The position numbers and the translations under genes were made by a program. The notes beneath the pieces were generated by a model. That model searched no databases. It was not told the origin of the DNA and worked only from the letters and a program-made list of their open reading frames with translations. From positions 1-20,439 of the IMG/VR virus record IMGVR_UViG_3300042564_002657: a DNA stretch of 20,439 nucleotides, one strand, 5' to 3'. Of the stretch, positions 1 to 7,137 are shown in pieces. This DNA is from a virus. Within the stretch, counting starts at the first letter, position 1, and every line of letters begins with the position of its first letter.

Positions 1-1004
1 AACTGGTCATCATCAGTATATGTTAATGACAATTTTGCTAACGACTGATGCACTTGATCCAATGCCCTAGCTGTTAAATCCTTGTTTAATAAAGAAAAAT
101 CAATTTGAAATGGAGTTACTGCTCTCCTTAAAGACCAACTAAAATCTTTTTTAGCCATTCGTGTATCAATTATAAACTCAACCAAACTTGATATGTCCAA
201 TATAGTATAACCAGAACTGACACTGTTAATAACTATATCTAAATTTGGTAAATCAAGATACAGGTAAAGATTTTGTTTAACAATTTCCCAGTCTGATCCA
301 TGCCGTTGATAATCGGCGACATTTCCTATTCCATCGATACTTAAAATTATTCTGACCGATTTAAATTGAGTAATTTTTTCCATTAATTTTGGATTAAATA
401 CACTTCCATTAGTGGTGATCTGAAGCATGATTTTTTCATGATGGTTATTTTCTATTAGATAATCAAGTATGTCATGATATTCTTTGATTAACATAGGCTC
501 ACCACCAGTTAAGTACAATGTGTCTAAATTTTTAGCTATGTTTTTTATTTGTTCTTGACTTGCATTAGAAAATTCGCCAGTAACATCCATCGGGAGAAAA
601 TATCTTTGTAATTTGTTATTTTCCTTAACTTCTCGGTCAAATCGATTACTATTAATAGGACCACACATCCGACATGCAAAGTTACATAAATTGCTGGTTC
701 TAAGTTCGAGATATTTTATTATAGTGGGTGTTTCTTCTGTAAGCCCAGATTGATCAATTGGGTACATCGAGTTAATTTGTGTTCGTAAACTTGCATTTCC
801 CAACTCTTCAAGTTGCCAACAATATATACAAGTTTTTGGTTTTTCATTATTCAAAAAATCTTTTTTTAAGTTTTTGACCACGTCGCTAGATATAAAATTT
901 ATTGGTGCCATTTTGATAGCATCTGTATTGGTACAACACACACTGGCCTGATCGGTTTGGTAAAACAAAGAAACCCATGGAGCAGAACAAAAATTATCGG
1001 CCAT
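1..1004 (-). CDS. Twitch-type radical SAM protein, C-terminus cut by window edge
   Basis: The reading frame is open from an ATG at 1004 to the left edge, giving about 334 residues without a stop. The N-terminus has the Cys/Trp pattern CSAPW (residues 6-10), then VCCTN (22-26), and TCIYCWQLEELG (58-69), which is typical of the phage and bacterial family of radical SAM proteins with an N-terminal twitch-like cysteine domain. The radical SAM cluster motif CNFACRMC lies at residues 107-114 (C107, C111, C114), followed by TGGEPML, the S-adenosylmethionine-binding GGE motif. It should bind at least one [4Fe-4S] cluster and generate a 5'-deoxyadenosyl radical; the substrate is unknown. The start lies 1 nt after the stop of the upstream oxygenase gene, so it is likely translated with it. 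Neighbours (oxygenase, NDP-sugar dehydrogenase, glycosyltransferase-like protein) suggest modification of a sugar or a surface molecule, but this is inference. The family is well supported, the function is not. Confidence 0.85.
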   Translation of the reverse strand, partial: MADNFCSAPWVSLFYQTDQASVCCTNTDAIKMAPINFISSDVVKNLKKDFLNNEKPKTCIYCWQLEELGNASLRTQINSMYPIDQSGLTEETPTIIKYLELRTSNLCNFACRMCGPINSNRFDREVKENNKLQRYFLPMDVTGEFSNASQEQIKNIAKNLDTLYLTGGEPMLIKEYHDILDYLIENNHHEKIMLQITTNGSVFNPKLMEKITQFKSVRIILSIDGIGNVADYQRHGSDWEIVKQNLYLYLDLPNLDIVINSVSSGYTILDISSLVEFIIDTRMAKKDFSWSLRRAVTPFQIDFSLLNKDLTARALDQVHQSLAKLSLTYTDDDQ

Positions 1005-1005
1005 A

Positions 1006-1521
1006 TCAGATGTGCCCGGTAATTTGTAGAGTATATCTGGGCATGGTTCCCAGGTTCGCGGCAATGTGTGGACTGTCCCAATCCCAAGTCAGGCAAAATC
1101 CTCGAACCCAGTTTGTATACCCCTGACCGTTGCATTCTGCATAGTGACCGGAATGCCACTCGTCCAGGAATATAACAGCACGTCTGATAGTATTTTCTCG
1201 ACCTTTTAAATCAAACAACTCAATGTATCTACGATATGTATCCACATGCTCGGGCAACATACTGCCTGCGTCCATACGATAATAACTTGTACCTATATTT
1301 TTCCATTTCTCATAGGTTGCAAAAAAATCCACAAACTGCTGATTCCAACTTGGTTGTGGGCTACGCATATCGCACATATGACCACCAAACGGACCGCGAA
1401 ATCCCGAATCCTCCCAGGCAATCATTGTCGCAGGATCGTTGAATTGTTCTTTTTTATATGTTAAATGTTTATATTCATCGTCCCAGAATGGAGCGATGTT
1501 AAAGGATTCGTGTGTTGCCAT
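1006..1521 (-). CDS. 2-oxoglutarate/Fe(II)-dependent oxygenase, 171 aa
   Basis: The double-stranded beta-helix iron site can be read directly: H92-x-D94 in MLPEHVDTYRRY, a distal H152 in DSPHIAANLG and R162 in PRYTLQITG, the usual site for the 2-oxoglutarate carboxylate. The spacing of 58 residues between the HxD and the distal His fits the family. Such small oxygenases are common in marine myoviruses; substrates are mostly unknown. I place the start at the ATG at 1521 (MATHESF) and not at the upstream alternative at 1581, because GAGGT lies 9 nt before it and it overlaps the dehydrogenase gene by only 23 nt. The gene sits between an NDP-sugar dehydrogenase and a radical SAM gene, all on one strand and probably one transcript. 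Hydroxylation of a sugar, protein or small molecule made by this cluster is plausible but unproven. Confidence 0.8.
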   Translation of the reverse strand: MATHESFNIAPFWDDEYKHLTYKKEQFNDPATMIAWEDSGFRGPFGGHMCDMRSPQPSWNQQFVDFFATYEKWKNIGTSYYRMDAGSMLPEHVDTYRRYIELFDLKGRENTIRRAVIFLDEWHSGHYAECNGQGYTNWVRGFCLTWDWDSPHIAANLGTMPRYTLQITGHI

Positions 1522-2725
1522 AATGTATAACCTCGTAATCTTTCTCTGTCTTATATTGACGCCATGGATCAACAACCACACTACCCGGTTCTAGGTCCAC
1601 ATATAGTTCTGGTTCTGTTTGTTCTCCAGTGTAGCCATAAGTTACTGTTCTACTGTGAGCTATGAATGCAATCACGGGCATTCCGGCAAACGGTGGAACA
1701 TCTCCAGTTAGCGGATCCACATAATAAAACTTTGCCTGTATTGAGTCCAAGTAATGGCCCAGTAACAAACTGTAACTACCATCAAGTATGTCCACATCGG
1801 GCTTGTATGCTTTTCCTAAAATATAGATAGGTAAGTTTTTTTCTAGTTGTATACGTTTTAAAAACCGTGCTAAATTAAGTGCCTGCGTTTCCCTTGCACT
1901 CATTATGGTATCAAATATATCATAACCTAAATTTAAATTTTCTGCTAACCAACGTAGTGCAATGTTGTCCCTGGGGTGGCAAGGTCCTGCATCACCCATT
2001 CCGGCGGTCATGTACTTGCTGCTCATGATGCGTGTGGTACTTGCTGCTAGTGCATCAGTGACTACGTCAACGTTGATGTTACCATTGGTCATCGCAACAT
2101 CTTGTATCATGTTGACCAGGGCGATTTTTGTACTAATAAATGTGTTATAAAATATCTTGATTGATTCAGCTTCGTCCCAAGTACCAACCACATATCGTGG
2201 ATCATTCTGCATCAATGGTTTATAAAAATCAATGAGCATTTGTGCATCACCGGTTTCACTGCCATCTTGAGTACCAATGATAACCATTTCAGGATTAACC
2301 ATGTCCCATTCTACACTGCCCATGGCAATGAGATAAGGATTGTAAATAAAGCGAGGTATAGTAATACATTCTCTCAACTCTCTGCGTACCGTTCCAGGTA
2401 GTACTGTACTAATAAGCACAATCAATTGATCAGGGCCAGCCCAGACGTCAATTTCTTTAAGTACATTTTTTACTATTGTGTAATCAAAGTCCTTGTTGGG
2501 TAAATGTGTGATTGGTTGACTACCATCATATGCCGGATCATGCGGAGTTTGTACTGCCACAAATACAATATCTTTACCAGTTACTGCGCCGCGTAGACTA
2601 TCGGATATTTTAATCCGACTACTTGATCTTGGGTAAATATCATATCCAGTTACGTCGTACTCTTGTGCCATTGTTTCAGCACAGGGTAATCCTAACTTTC
2701 CTATACCTACAAAACCAACTTTCAA
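1499..2725 (-). CDS. UDP-glucose/GDP-mannose dehydrogenase family protein, 408 aa
   Basis: This is a nucleotide-sugar dehydrogenase that would oxidise the C6 alcohol of an NDP-sugar to a carboxylate with NAD+. The N-terminal Rossmann loop is GIGKLG (residues 7-12). Further family motifs are STVLPGT (106-112), YNPYLIAMGS (129-137 region), E186/K190/N194 in the central helix and the catalytic cysteine C249 within GPCHPRDN, so the active site looks intact. The length is close to the usual 390-450 residues. The start codon is TTG at 2725, supported by a strong AAGGAG 8 nt upstream; that ribosome binding site lies inside the first codons of the divergent plus-strand gene. The downstream oxygenase overlaps its end by 23 nt. 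It would supply an acidic sugar, perhaps to the glycosyltransferase-like product of the divergent gene. Which sugar is used cannot be read from the sequence. Confidence 0.9.
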   Translation of the reverse strand: MKVGFVGIGKLGLPCAETMAQEYDVTGYDIYPRSSSRIKISDSLRGAVTGKDIVFVAVQTPHDPAYDGSQPITHLPNKDFDYTIVKNVLKEIDVWAGPDQLIVLISTVLPGTVRRELRECITIPRFIYNPYLIAMGSVEWDMVNPEMVIIGTQDGSETGDAQMLIDFYKPLMQNDPRYVVGTWDEAESIKIFYNTFISTKIALVNMIQDVAMTNGNINVDVVTDALAASTTRIMSSKYMTAGMGDAGPCHPRDNIALRWLAENLNLGYDIFDTIMSARETQALNLARFLKRIQLEKNLPIYILGKAYKPDVDILDGSYSLLLGHYLDSIQAKFYYVDPLTGDVPPFAGMPVIAFIAHSRTVTYGYTGEQTEPELYVDLEPGSVVVDPWRQYKTEKDYEVIHYGNTRIL

Positions 2726-2726
2726 T

Positions 2727-3956
2727 ATGTTCTCCTTAGATAGTTTTTATAATATTATTTCAAAAAATTTACTGGAACCAATCAACTGCGAAAGTCATTA
2801 TTTTAAAATTTTTGGATCAACAGAGCCAAATGATCTGGATTCTGTCTGGACCATAGACAAGTTGGGCTTAGATGAACTTGCTATAACTAAGTACGTCATA
2901 TTTTATGATCAAGAACCAATGTATAGTAATCAATTTGATAGACTTTATCAATTCCCACAGGGCGATTCTGAAACACAAGCCTTCATTTACATATTGAGCT
3001 GTCACACCTTGGATATGGCGTACTTTAAGACTAAATTTTACGCTATCGCAAACTCGGAACATAGTAAAGAAAAAGACGATCTATTAGAAAAACATGAGTT
3101 ACTAGATTGGTATTATTTTTTCCACGGTTTTGCTGCACTTGATTGGTATAAAAATGTTCGATATTTGCCGCCCATTAAGACGTTTTCAAAGGTATTTATT
3201 TCGTTCAACAACCTTATTAACAAAAAACGCAGTTACAGATTAACATTAATTTCCATGTTACTACAGCGTGACCTAGAACAATTTGGGTATATTTCAATGA
3301 CTCAGCAAGACACAGCTCAAAAAATAAAAAATGAACTATATTCTCCACATTCGTTATTATCAAAAGAGTCAAAGTATTTAATACATAAAACACTTCTACC
3401 CAATCCACCACTATTAGTTATAGACACTGATACCACCATCGGAATCCTAAGTGCCAACGACAACCTTGACACCCTATGTTTGGGATTGTTTCATGTTGTT
3501 ACTGAAACTATCTTCTATGACGAAAAACTGCACCTAACAGAGAAAATTTTCAAACCCATTGTTGCACGTAGACCATTCTTTCTAGTTGGCGCTCCGGGTA
3601 ATCTTGCATATCTCAAAAGCTATGGTTTCAAAACATTTGACCATTGGATAGATGAAAGTTACGACTCGGAAACGGATCCGGACCAACGACTTGCTAAAAT
3701 CGTCGACGATCTAGATAAGCTATGCAAGCTATCTGAATCAGAGTTAATGCAAATGTACGAAGAAATGCAAGAGATATTAGAGTATAACTTTAATTGGTTT
3801 TACACAGGATTTAGAGAACAAATTACCAATGAACTGGTGGATAACTTTGATCTACTAATTAAAAAATATAACGCAGGTAAAGACACAAGCTTTAAAAATT
3901 ATATTAATGTATCTAATATAGATTTTGATGCTGTAAAAAAACTATTGCTACAATAG
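2727..3956 (+). CDS. Glycosyltransferase-like protein (GT-B/GT10-like C-terminal half), 409 aa
   Basis: This large protein has no signal peptide or membrane segment. I recognise only its C-terminal half: residues around 255-310 contain VTETIFYDEKLHLTEKIFKP, then PFFLVGAPG and a GFKTFDHWIDESYD stretch. This E...LTEKIFKPI....PF arrangement is the sugar-nucleotide-binding pattern of GT10-like and related GT-B glycosyltransferases, and similar proteins occur in large phages as hypothetical proteins. The N-terminal half (for example YVIFYDQEPMYS) is unrecognised but could be the acceptor-binding Rossmann domain. It is one of two plus-strand genes in the window. Its ATG starts 2 nt from the start of the divergent dehydrogenase, without a clear ribosome binding site, and its TAG stop directly abuts the stop of the convergent peptidase gene. 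Glycosyl transfer is an inference; a purely structural role cannot be excluded. Confidence 0.55.
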   Translation: MFSLDSFYNIISKNLLEPINCESHYFKIFGSTEPNDLDSVWTIDKLGLDELAITKYVIFYDQEPMYSNQFDRLYQFPQGDSETQAFIYILSCHTLDMAYFKTKFYAIANSEHSKEKDDLLEKHELLDWYYFFHGFAALDWYKNVRYLPPIKTFSKVFISFNNLINKKRSYRLTLISMLLQRDLEQFGYISMTQQDTAQKIKNELYSPHSLLSKESKYLIHKTLLPNPPLLVIDTDTTIGILSANDNLDTLCLGLFHVVTETIFYDEKLHLTEKIFKPIVARRPFFLVGAPGNLAYLKSYGFKTFDHWIDESYDSETDPDQRLAKIVDDLDKLCKLSESELMQMYEEMQEILEYNFNWFYTGFREQITNELVDNFDLLIKKYNAGKDTSFKNYINVSNIDFDAVKKLLLQ

Positions 3957-4706
3957 TCAACTTTGTCCAGCAGCAGACAATATTAAAGTTTCCATGTCGT
4001 GTATTCTGGTTCTTGTCGTCTTGCTATTCAACACAACAAACAGCTTCTTTCTGTTACCAACATAAACGCTCATTACCAGACAGCCACCACTGGCTCGAAC
4101 GTACCCAGTTTTACTCACTAGCACATTATATTTTGCAACCAGGGGATTGGTGTTATTGAAGCGTATTTTACTTTTCTTTTTCTTTATCAATTCAACAATA
4201 GTTTGATTGCTGGCATTTACTATCATGGGGTATTTTTCCGCTGCCTGTAACAGTTTGATAAGGTCAATACCGTTGCTGATGTTGCGATTGTCTAGTCCAG
4301 TACTGTCATGAAACTCAGTATTGGTCATACCAATTACTCTTGCCTTGTGATTCATTTCCTTGATACATTCGGTATATCCCCACCGATATATTTTACACAA
4401 CATGTCAGCAGCCTGATTGTCTGAATGAATGATGGAAAGATCAAGTAATTGTCTTCGAGTGACCGTCATTCCTCTAAACTTACGTATCTTGACAGATTCT
4501 GTCATGCTCTCATTACTGTCTAGCACTACCATTGCAGTCATTAATTTAGTAATACTGGCGATGGGCTGAATTATTGTTGAGTTTTCTTGCTCAATGATGT
4601 TGCCATCACCGTCGGCTATTATCCAGACTTTTGCTTGGATGTTTGCGGCAAAAAGTGAGTCGCACACAATGGCCAGCATTGTGATAATTAAAATTTTTTT
4701 TATCAT
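3957..4706 (-). CDS. D-alanyl-D-alanine carboxypeptidase/endopeptidase, peptidase family S11
   Basis: The protein has a hydrophobic N-terminal signal peptide (about residues 1-20, ending SLFAA) and all three penicillin-binding motifs: S51-I-T-K54 with the nucleophile Ser, S95-D-N97 and K199-T-G201. STGLDNRN (135-142) also fits the S11 family, and the lack of a long C-terminal extension resembles the PBP7/8 (PbpG) endopeptidase type more than DacA. It would cleave D-Ala-D-Ala peptides or cross-links of peptidoglycan in the periplasm. The active site looks intact. The start ATG overlaps the stop of the upstream oxygenase by 1 nt (TGATG), so translation is coupled and the two share the promoter at 5416-5444. 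A phage-encoded S11 enzyme is unusual; roles in DNA entry, wall remodelling during infection or lysis are possible. Confidence 0.88.
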   Translation of the reverse strand: MIKKILIITMLAIVCDSLFAANIQAKVWIIADGDGNIIEQENSTIIQPIASITKLMTAMVVLDSNESMTESVKIRKFRGMTVTRRQLLDLSIIHSDNQAADMLCKIYRWGYTECIKEMNHKARVIGMTNTEFHDSTGLDNRNISNGIDLIKLLQAAEKYPMIVNASNQTIVELIKKKKSKIRFNNTNPLVAKYNVLVSKTGYVRASGGCLVMSVYVGNRKKLFVVLNSKTTRTRIHDMETLILSAAGQS

Positions 4707-5362
4707 CAGTCTTTAGGTAGGCAGGTCCAGGCAACAATTGCTCTTTTACTTTTTACGTTGTTTACCAAGAAGTTGTCGCTGGTGTGAAATTTAAATCTAT
4801 TGGCTGCAAACAATGACCCTCGTGTCCACTTGAATATATCTTCAATGGTCAGCCAACGAAACCAATCGTAAGGAGCATGGGAGAAATATTTTTTATATGT
4901 TGGGTAATCGATTGTGTTGGTATCATACGGTTCTGTTTCGGATATATAGTGTTGTGGCTGTTTAGCTTCGCTTCCTTCCTTAAAGACAATCGTATGACTA
5001 TCTACATCAAATAGAGGAATTATAAAAGTCCAGGCATGTTTGTGTGCAGGATCAAAGTAACCGCCGCTGTCCACATCACTGTGTATATTATAAGGGTCAA
5101 CAGAATCAAATATGTGTATTTGTTGAACAAATAAATCTTTACTAAAATATTCTTGAAACTTTGGTTCTAATATATCCCGGACCACTTTATTTTTTTCATT
5201 GTAAAAATCAAAGAGATAGTAGGTTCCGGAAAATACTTCCTTGCCATCGCTACCTGGATTGTAATTTAGGTGAATACTATCTGTGGCCAATATGTGTGTT
5301 TCAAGTATATTAATTTCTTCGTCAGTGAGAAAATTTGCAATTGTTCGAGTATCAATTTCCAT
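4706..5362 (-). CDS. 2-oxoglutarate/Fe(II)-dependent oxygenase, 218 aa
   Basis: The iron-binding triad can be seen as H94-x-D96 in YNIHSDVD, with the distal H193 in KFHTSDNF and R207 in SKRAIV as the likely 2-oxoglutarate-binding residue. WTFIIPLFD (111-119) is a typical core strand. This is the second such enzyme in the window; it is longer and not closely similar to the one at 1006-1521. The ATG at 5362 follows AAGGATACTA, a suitable ribosome binding site, and lies about 47 nt after the predicted transcription start of the consensus promoter at 5416-5444. It is the first gene of a two-gene unit with the S11 peptidase. The substrate is unknown; the linkage to a periplasmic wall enzyme does not by itself reveal it, as no signal peptide is seen here. 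Confidence 0.75.
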   Translation of the reverse strand: MEIDTRTIANFLTDEEINILETHILATDSIHLNYNPGSDGKEVFSGTYYLFDFYNEKNKVVRDILEPKFQEYFSKDLFVQQIHIFDSVDPYNIHSDVDSGGYFDPAHKHAWTFIIPLFDVDSHTIVFKEGSEAKQPQHYISETEPYDTNTIDYPTYKKYFSHAPYDWFRWLTIEDIFKWTRGSLFAANRFKFHTSDNFLVNNVKSKRAIVAWTCLPKD

Positions 5363-5415
5363 TAGTATCCTTGTTTATAAACTATCAGATATGCATCATT
5401 TCCAGTGTACATTTA

Positions 5416-5444
5416 AGTATAAACTACTTGGCTAAAGTTGTCAA
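5416..5444 (-). promoter_or_regulatory. Consensus sigma70-type promoter for oxygenase/S11 peptidase genes
   Basis: On the minus strand TTGACA (5444-5439) and TATACT (5421-5416) are separated by exactly 17 nt. The predicted start is near 5409, giving a leader of about 47 nt before the ATG at 5362. This is the best match to consensus in the window and explains the 124 nt gap between the genes. Confidence 0.8.
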
Positions 5445-5486
5445 CGAACCAGTCGTTTGGTGCTATTGGCGACTTCAAAGTAATAT

Positions 5487-6272
5487 TTAGTTGTTGGGTA
5501 TTTCACATTCAACCCACTTTAAATTGTTATACCAATTATACCCTGGCATACCTTTGGGTATTAAACATCTTCCAAGTTCCGGCTGCATTTCTATACGTAC
5601 CTGAACTACCGCCCATATTAGCCAACACAGGTAAAGCACAGCCAAGAAACTCATGCTCCAACACAATACCTTGTACTTGATCTTTTTTATTTGTTTGCGC
5701 TTGCGACGAGCAGCCTCGGCATTTCTTCGCATTTCCATACCAATTGCCACTGCTTGTTCTTTGCCCACTACTTCCATCATTGCTTCAACTTCAGTCCACA
5801 GAGCACCCAGTTCAGGTGGACTTTGATACACCATGATTTCACGCAGCTCTGCCCGCATTGCGTCCAATTGTTTTCTAAGCAGGACACGTTGTAGCGCACG
5901 TTTACCTATACTATCTTCACCGTGATACACTTCAGTTTTACTGCGGCGTTCCTCTTCCTCAAATATTGCATAACATTTATAAAGATTGTCGAAGTATGTG
6001 CCTAGCTGCTGACCAATTTCTGTGTAGATATTACTTGTTTCACCATCCTGCTTGTTTAGATTTATTACACGATTTTTTTCTTGTACGTACTGATTGTGTT
6101 CAGCAGCCGTGGCAGGTCGGTCTTTGTGTACTGTATGAAATTGGTCGTCAAGATCCTTGAGGACATCTTTAATATCCCCAGCCGCTCCTTTGATATCCTT
6201 GTAAAGCTTACAACCTTCTTTGACAAGTTTTACAGCACCGTTTGCCAGAGCAAACAGGGTTAACGGATCCAC
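5487..6272 (-). CDS. Unknown membrane-anchored, charged helical protein, 261 aa
   Basis: I do not recognise a function. The first 30 residues (MDPLTLFALANGAVKLVKEG) form an amphipathic, alanine-rich helix; similar openings occur in unassigned proteins of marine myoviruses. Residues about 30-200 are strongly charged and helical, with a basic stretch RRKRKQIKKIKYK (190-202) directly before one clear transmembrane helix at about 204-226. The remaining 35 residues contain two Cys and several Trp and would lie outside the cytoplasm by the positive-inside rule. The start is GTG at 6272, preceded by AGAGGA and GAGAAG sequences at two distances; no in-frame ATG lies nearby. It follows the proline-rich microprotein at 6338-6415 by 65 nt. 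A virion-associated or inner-membrane role is possible but not shown. Confidence 0.75.
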   Translation of the reverse strand: MDPLTLFALANGAVKLVKEGCKLYKDIKGAAGDIKDVLKDLDDQFHTVHKDRPATAAEHNQYVQEKNRVINLNKQDGETSNIYTEIGQQLGTYFDNLYKCYAIFEEEERRSKTEVYHGEDSIGKRALQRVLLRKQLDAMRAELREIMVYQSPPELGALWTEVEAMMEVVGKEQAVAIGMEMRRNAEAARRKRKQIKKIKYKVLCWSMSFLAVLYLCWLIWAVVQVRIEMQPELGRCLIPKGMPGYNWYNNLKWVECEIPNN

Positions 6273-6337
6273 GTCTTCTCGATTCCTCTGTTGTTATAAT
6301 TGATGGAACCAATAGTTATCGAATACGTTTATATTTA

Positions 6338-6415
6338 TTACATTCTACTAGGAGAACGGGTGGGTTCTGGCAGTGGGGGTGGATTTTTAGGGGGTCTGTG
6401 TGCAAACCAACTCAT
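6338..6415 (-). CDS. Proline-rich microprotein, 25 aa
   Basis: An ATG at 6415 is preceded by AGGAG at a 7 nt distance, a strong ribosome binding site. It opens a frame starting MSWFAHRPPKNPPP, and about a third of its 25 residues are proline; the stop is TAA at 6340-6338. Small proteins beginning MSWF and rich in proline and basic residues occur in related phages, from memory and unchecked. It lies just after the terminator of the previous unit and before the 261-residue membrane protein gene. The function is unknown. The good ribosome binding site is the main reason to accept it. Confidence 0.6.
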   Translation of the reverse strand: MSWFAHRPPKNPPPLPEPTRSPSRM

Positions 6416-6437
6416 AATATGCTCCTTTTATAGTCAT

Positions 6438-6462
6438 AAAAAAACCTGGAATAACCAGGTTT
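6438..6462 (-). terminator. Rho-independent terminator after the secreted protein gene
   Basis: On the minus strand an 8-bp stem AAACCTGG/CCAGGTTT with a 5 nt loop is followed by seven U residues. The stem includes the stop codon of the gene ending at 6461. It should end the long transcript that includes dnaK, hsp20 and clpS. Confidence 0.8.
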
Positions 6463-6799
6463 ATTTGTATGTTGTTCTTGTTCCAATTGGGGCGTTTTTT
6501 AATGGACTGTCCTCGGGTATAATTTGTTCGAGACCAACTGCAATCATACACCATTCTCCGGTAGCCAATACCTGTGTTATCCAGCTGCTTGTTCCTGTTT
6601 TTAAGTTTGCCCAGAGACTGGTAACTACACCATTCTCTTTGTTAATACCTACGTATATAGGCTCTTCGCCGTATTTTTCAACTGTGAATTTAACTTCCGC
6701 TTTGCTAGCACAAATAACTCCCATTGTTCTTTGATGGGGTTCTGCATATACCGATGCAGTAGTTACTAGTGATAATATAGCAGCCAAAAGTTTGTTCAT
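6461..6799 (-). CDS. Secreted protein of unknown function, 112 aa
   Basis: The N-terminus MNKLLAAILSLVTTASVYA is a classical signal peptide with a likely cleavage after YA at residue 19. The mature part is small (about 93 residues) and contains two cysteines, C30 and C84, which could form a disulfide in the periplasm. A TSLWANLKTGTSSWI stretch and a GEWCMIAVG segment resemble small periplasmic unknowns that I recall from other large phages; no function is known to me. The start ATG at 6799 has no clear ribosome binding site. An AT-rich inverted repeat, AACTATT/AATAGTT, lies in the short gap upstream. It is the last gene before the terminator at 6438-6462. Confidence 0.75.
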   Translation of the reverse strand: MNKLLAAILSLVTTASVYAEPHQRTMGVICASKAEVKFTVEKYGEEPIYVGINKENGVVTSLWANLKTGTSSWITQVLATGEWCMIAVGLEQIIPEDSPLKNAPIGTRTTYK

Positions 6800-6834
6800 A
6801 ATAATATGTATTTGAACAAACTATTTTTAAATAG

Positions 6835-7137
6835 TTAGTTATATCGGCTGCAGATTATATCGTAAAATTCGTCAAGTTCACCGCCCCACTTGCCTTTAAG
6901 ATGTTCTGCCAATTCACGACACAATTTTTCGTTTTTATCTTTATTTGCTTGCACAAGCTCAGCGTGTAATTTCTTCCAATGTTCCAACATTGATAGTTCA
7001 GCCATGGAAATTTTATTTCCAGGTACCACACAAAAGGTTTCCAGTATGTTATCGCCAGCCTGATGTGGCTCAAGTTCTAACACCAGATATCTTTCAGAAA
7101 TTTCGTCTGCTGCGGCCCTTGAAAATATAATATCCAT
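6835..7137 (-). CDS. Unknown small protein, 100 aa
   Basis: No family recognised. The protein is charged, with a predicted helical middle (SMLEHWKKLHAELVQANKDK, about residues 48-67) and an acidic C-terminal half ending ELDEFYDIICSRYN. No signal peptide or membrane segment is seen. The ATG at 7137 overlaps the TAA of the exonuclease gene by 1 nt (TAATG) and is preceded by AGAGGA, so it is cotranslated with the exonuclease. A role linked to that enzyme is possible but unsupported. Confidence 0.75.
   Translation of the reverse strand: MDIIFSRAAADEISERYLVLELEPHQAGDNILETFCVVPGNKISMAELSMLEHWKKLHAELVQANKDKNEKLCRELAEHLKGKWGGELDEFYDIICSRYN

Noticed and set aside
899-1159. Open frame of 86 codons on the minus strand
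   Set aside because: It lies in another frame over the radical SAM and oxygenase starts, which have clear catalytic motifs; its protein has no family features.
6300-6734. 144-codon plus-strand frame
   Set aside because: It runs antisense to the secreted protein gene, the terminator and the microprotein gene, all of which have better evidence; the part over the gap is of odd composition.
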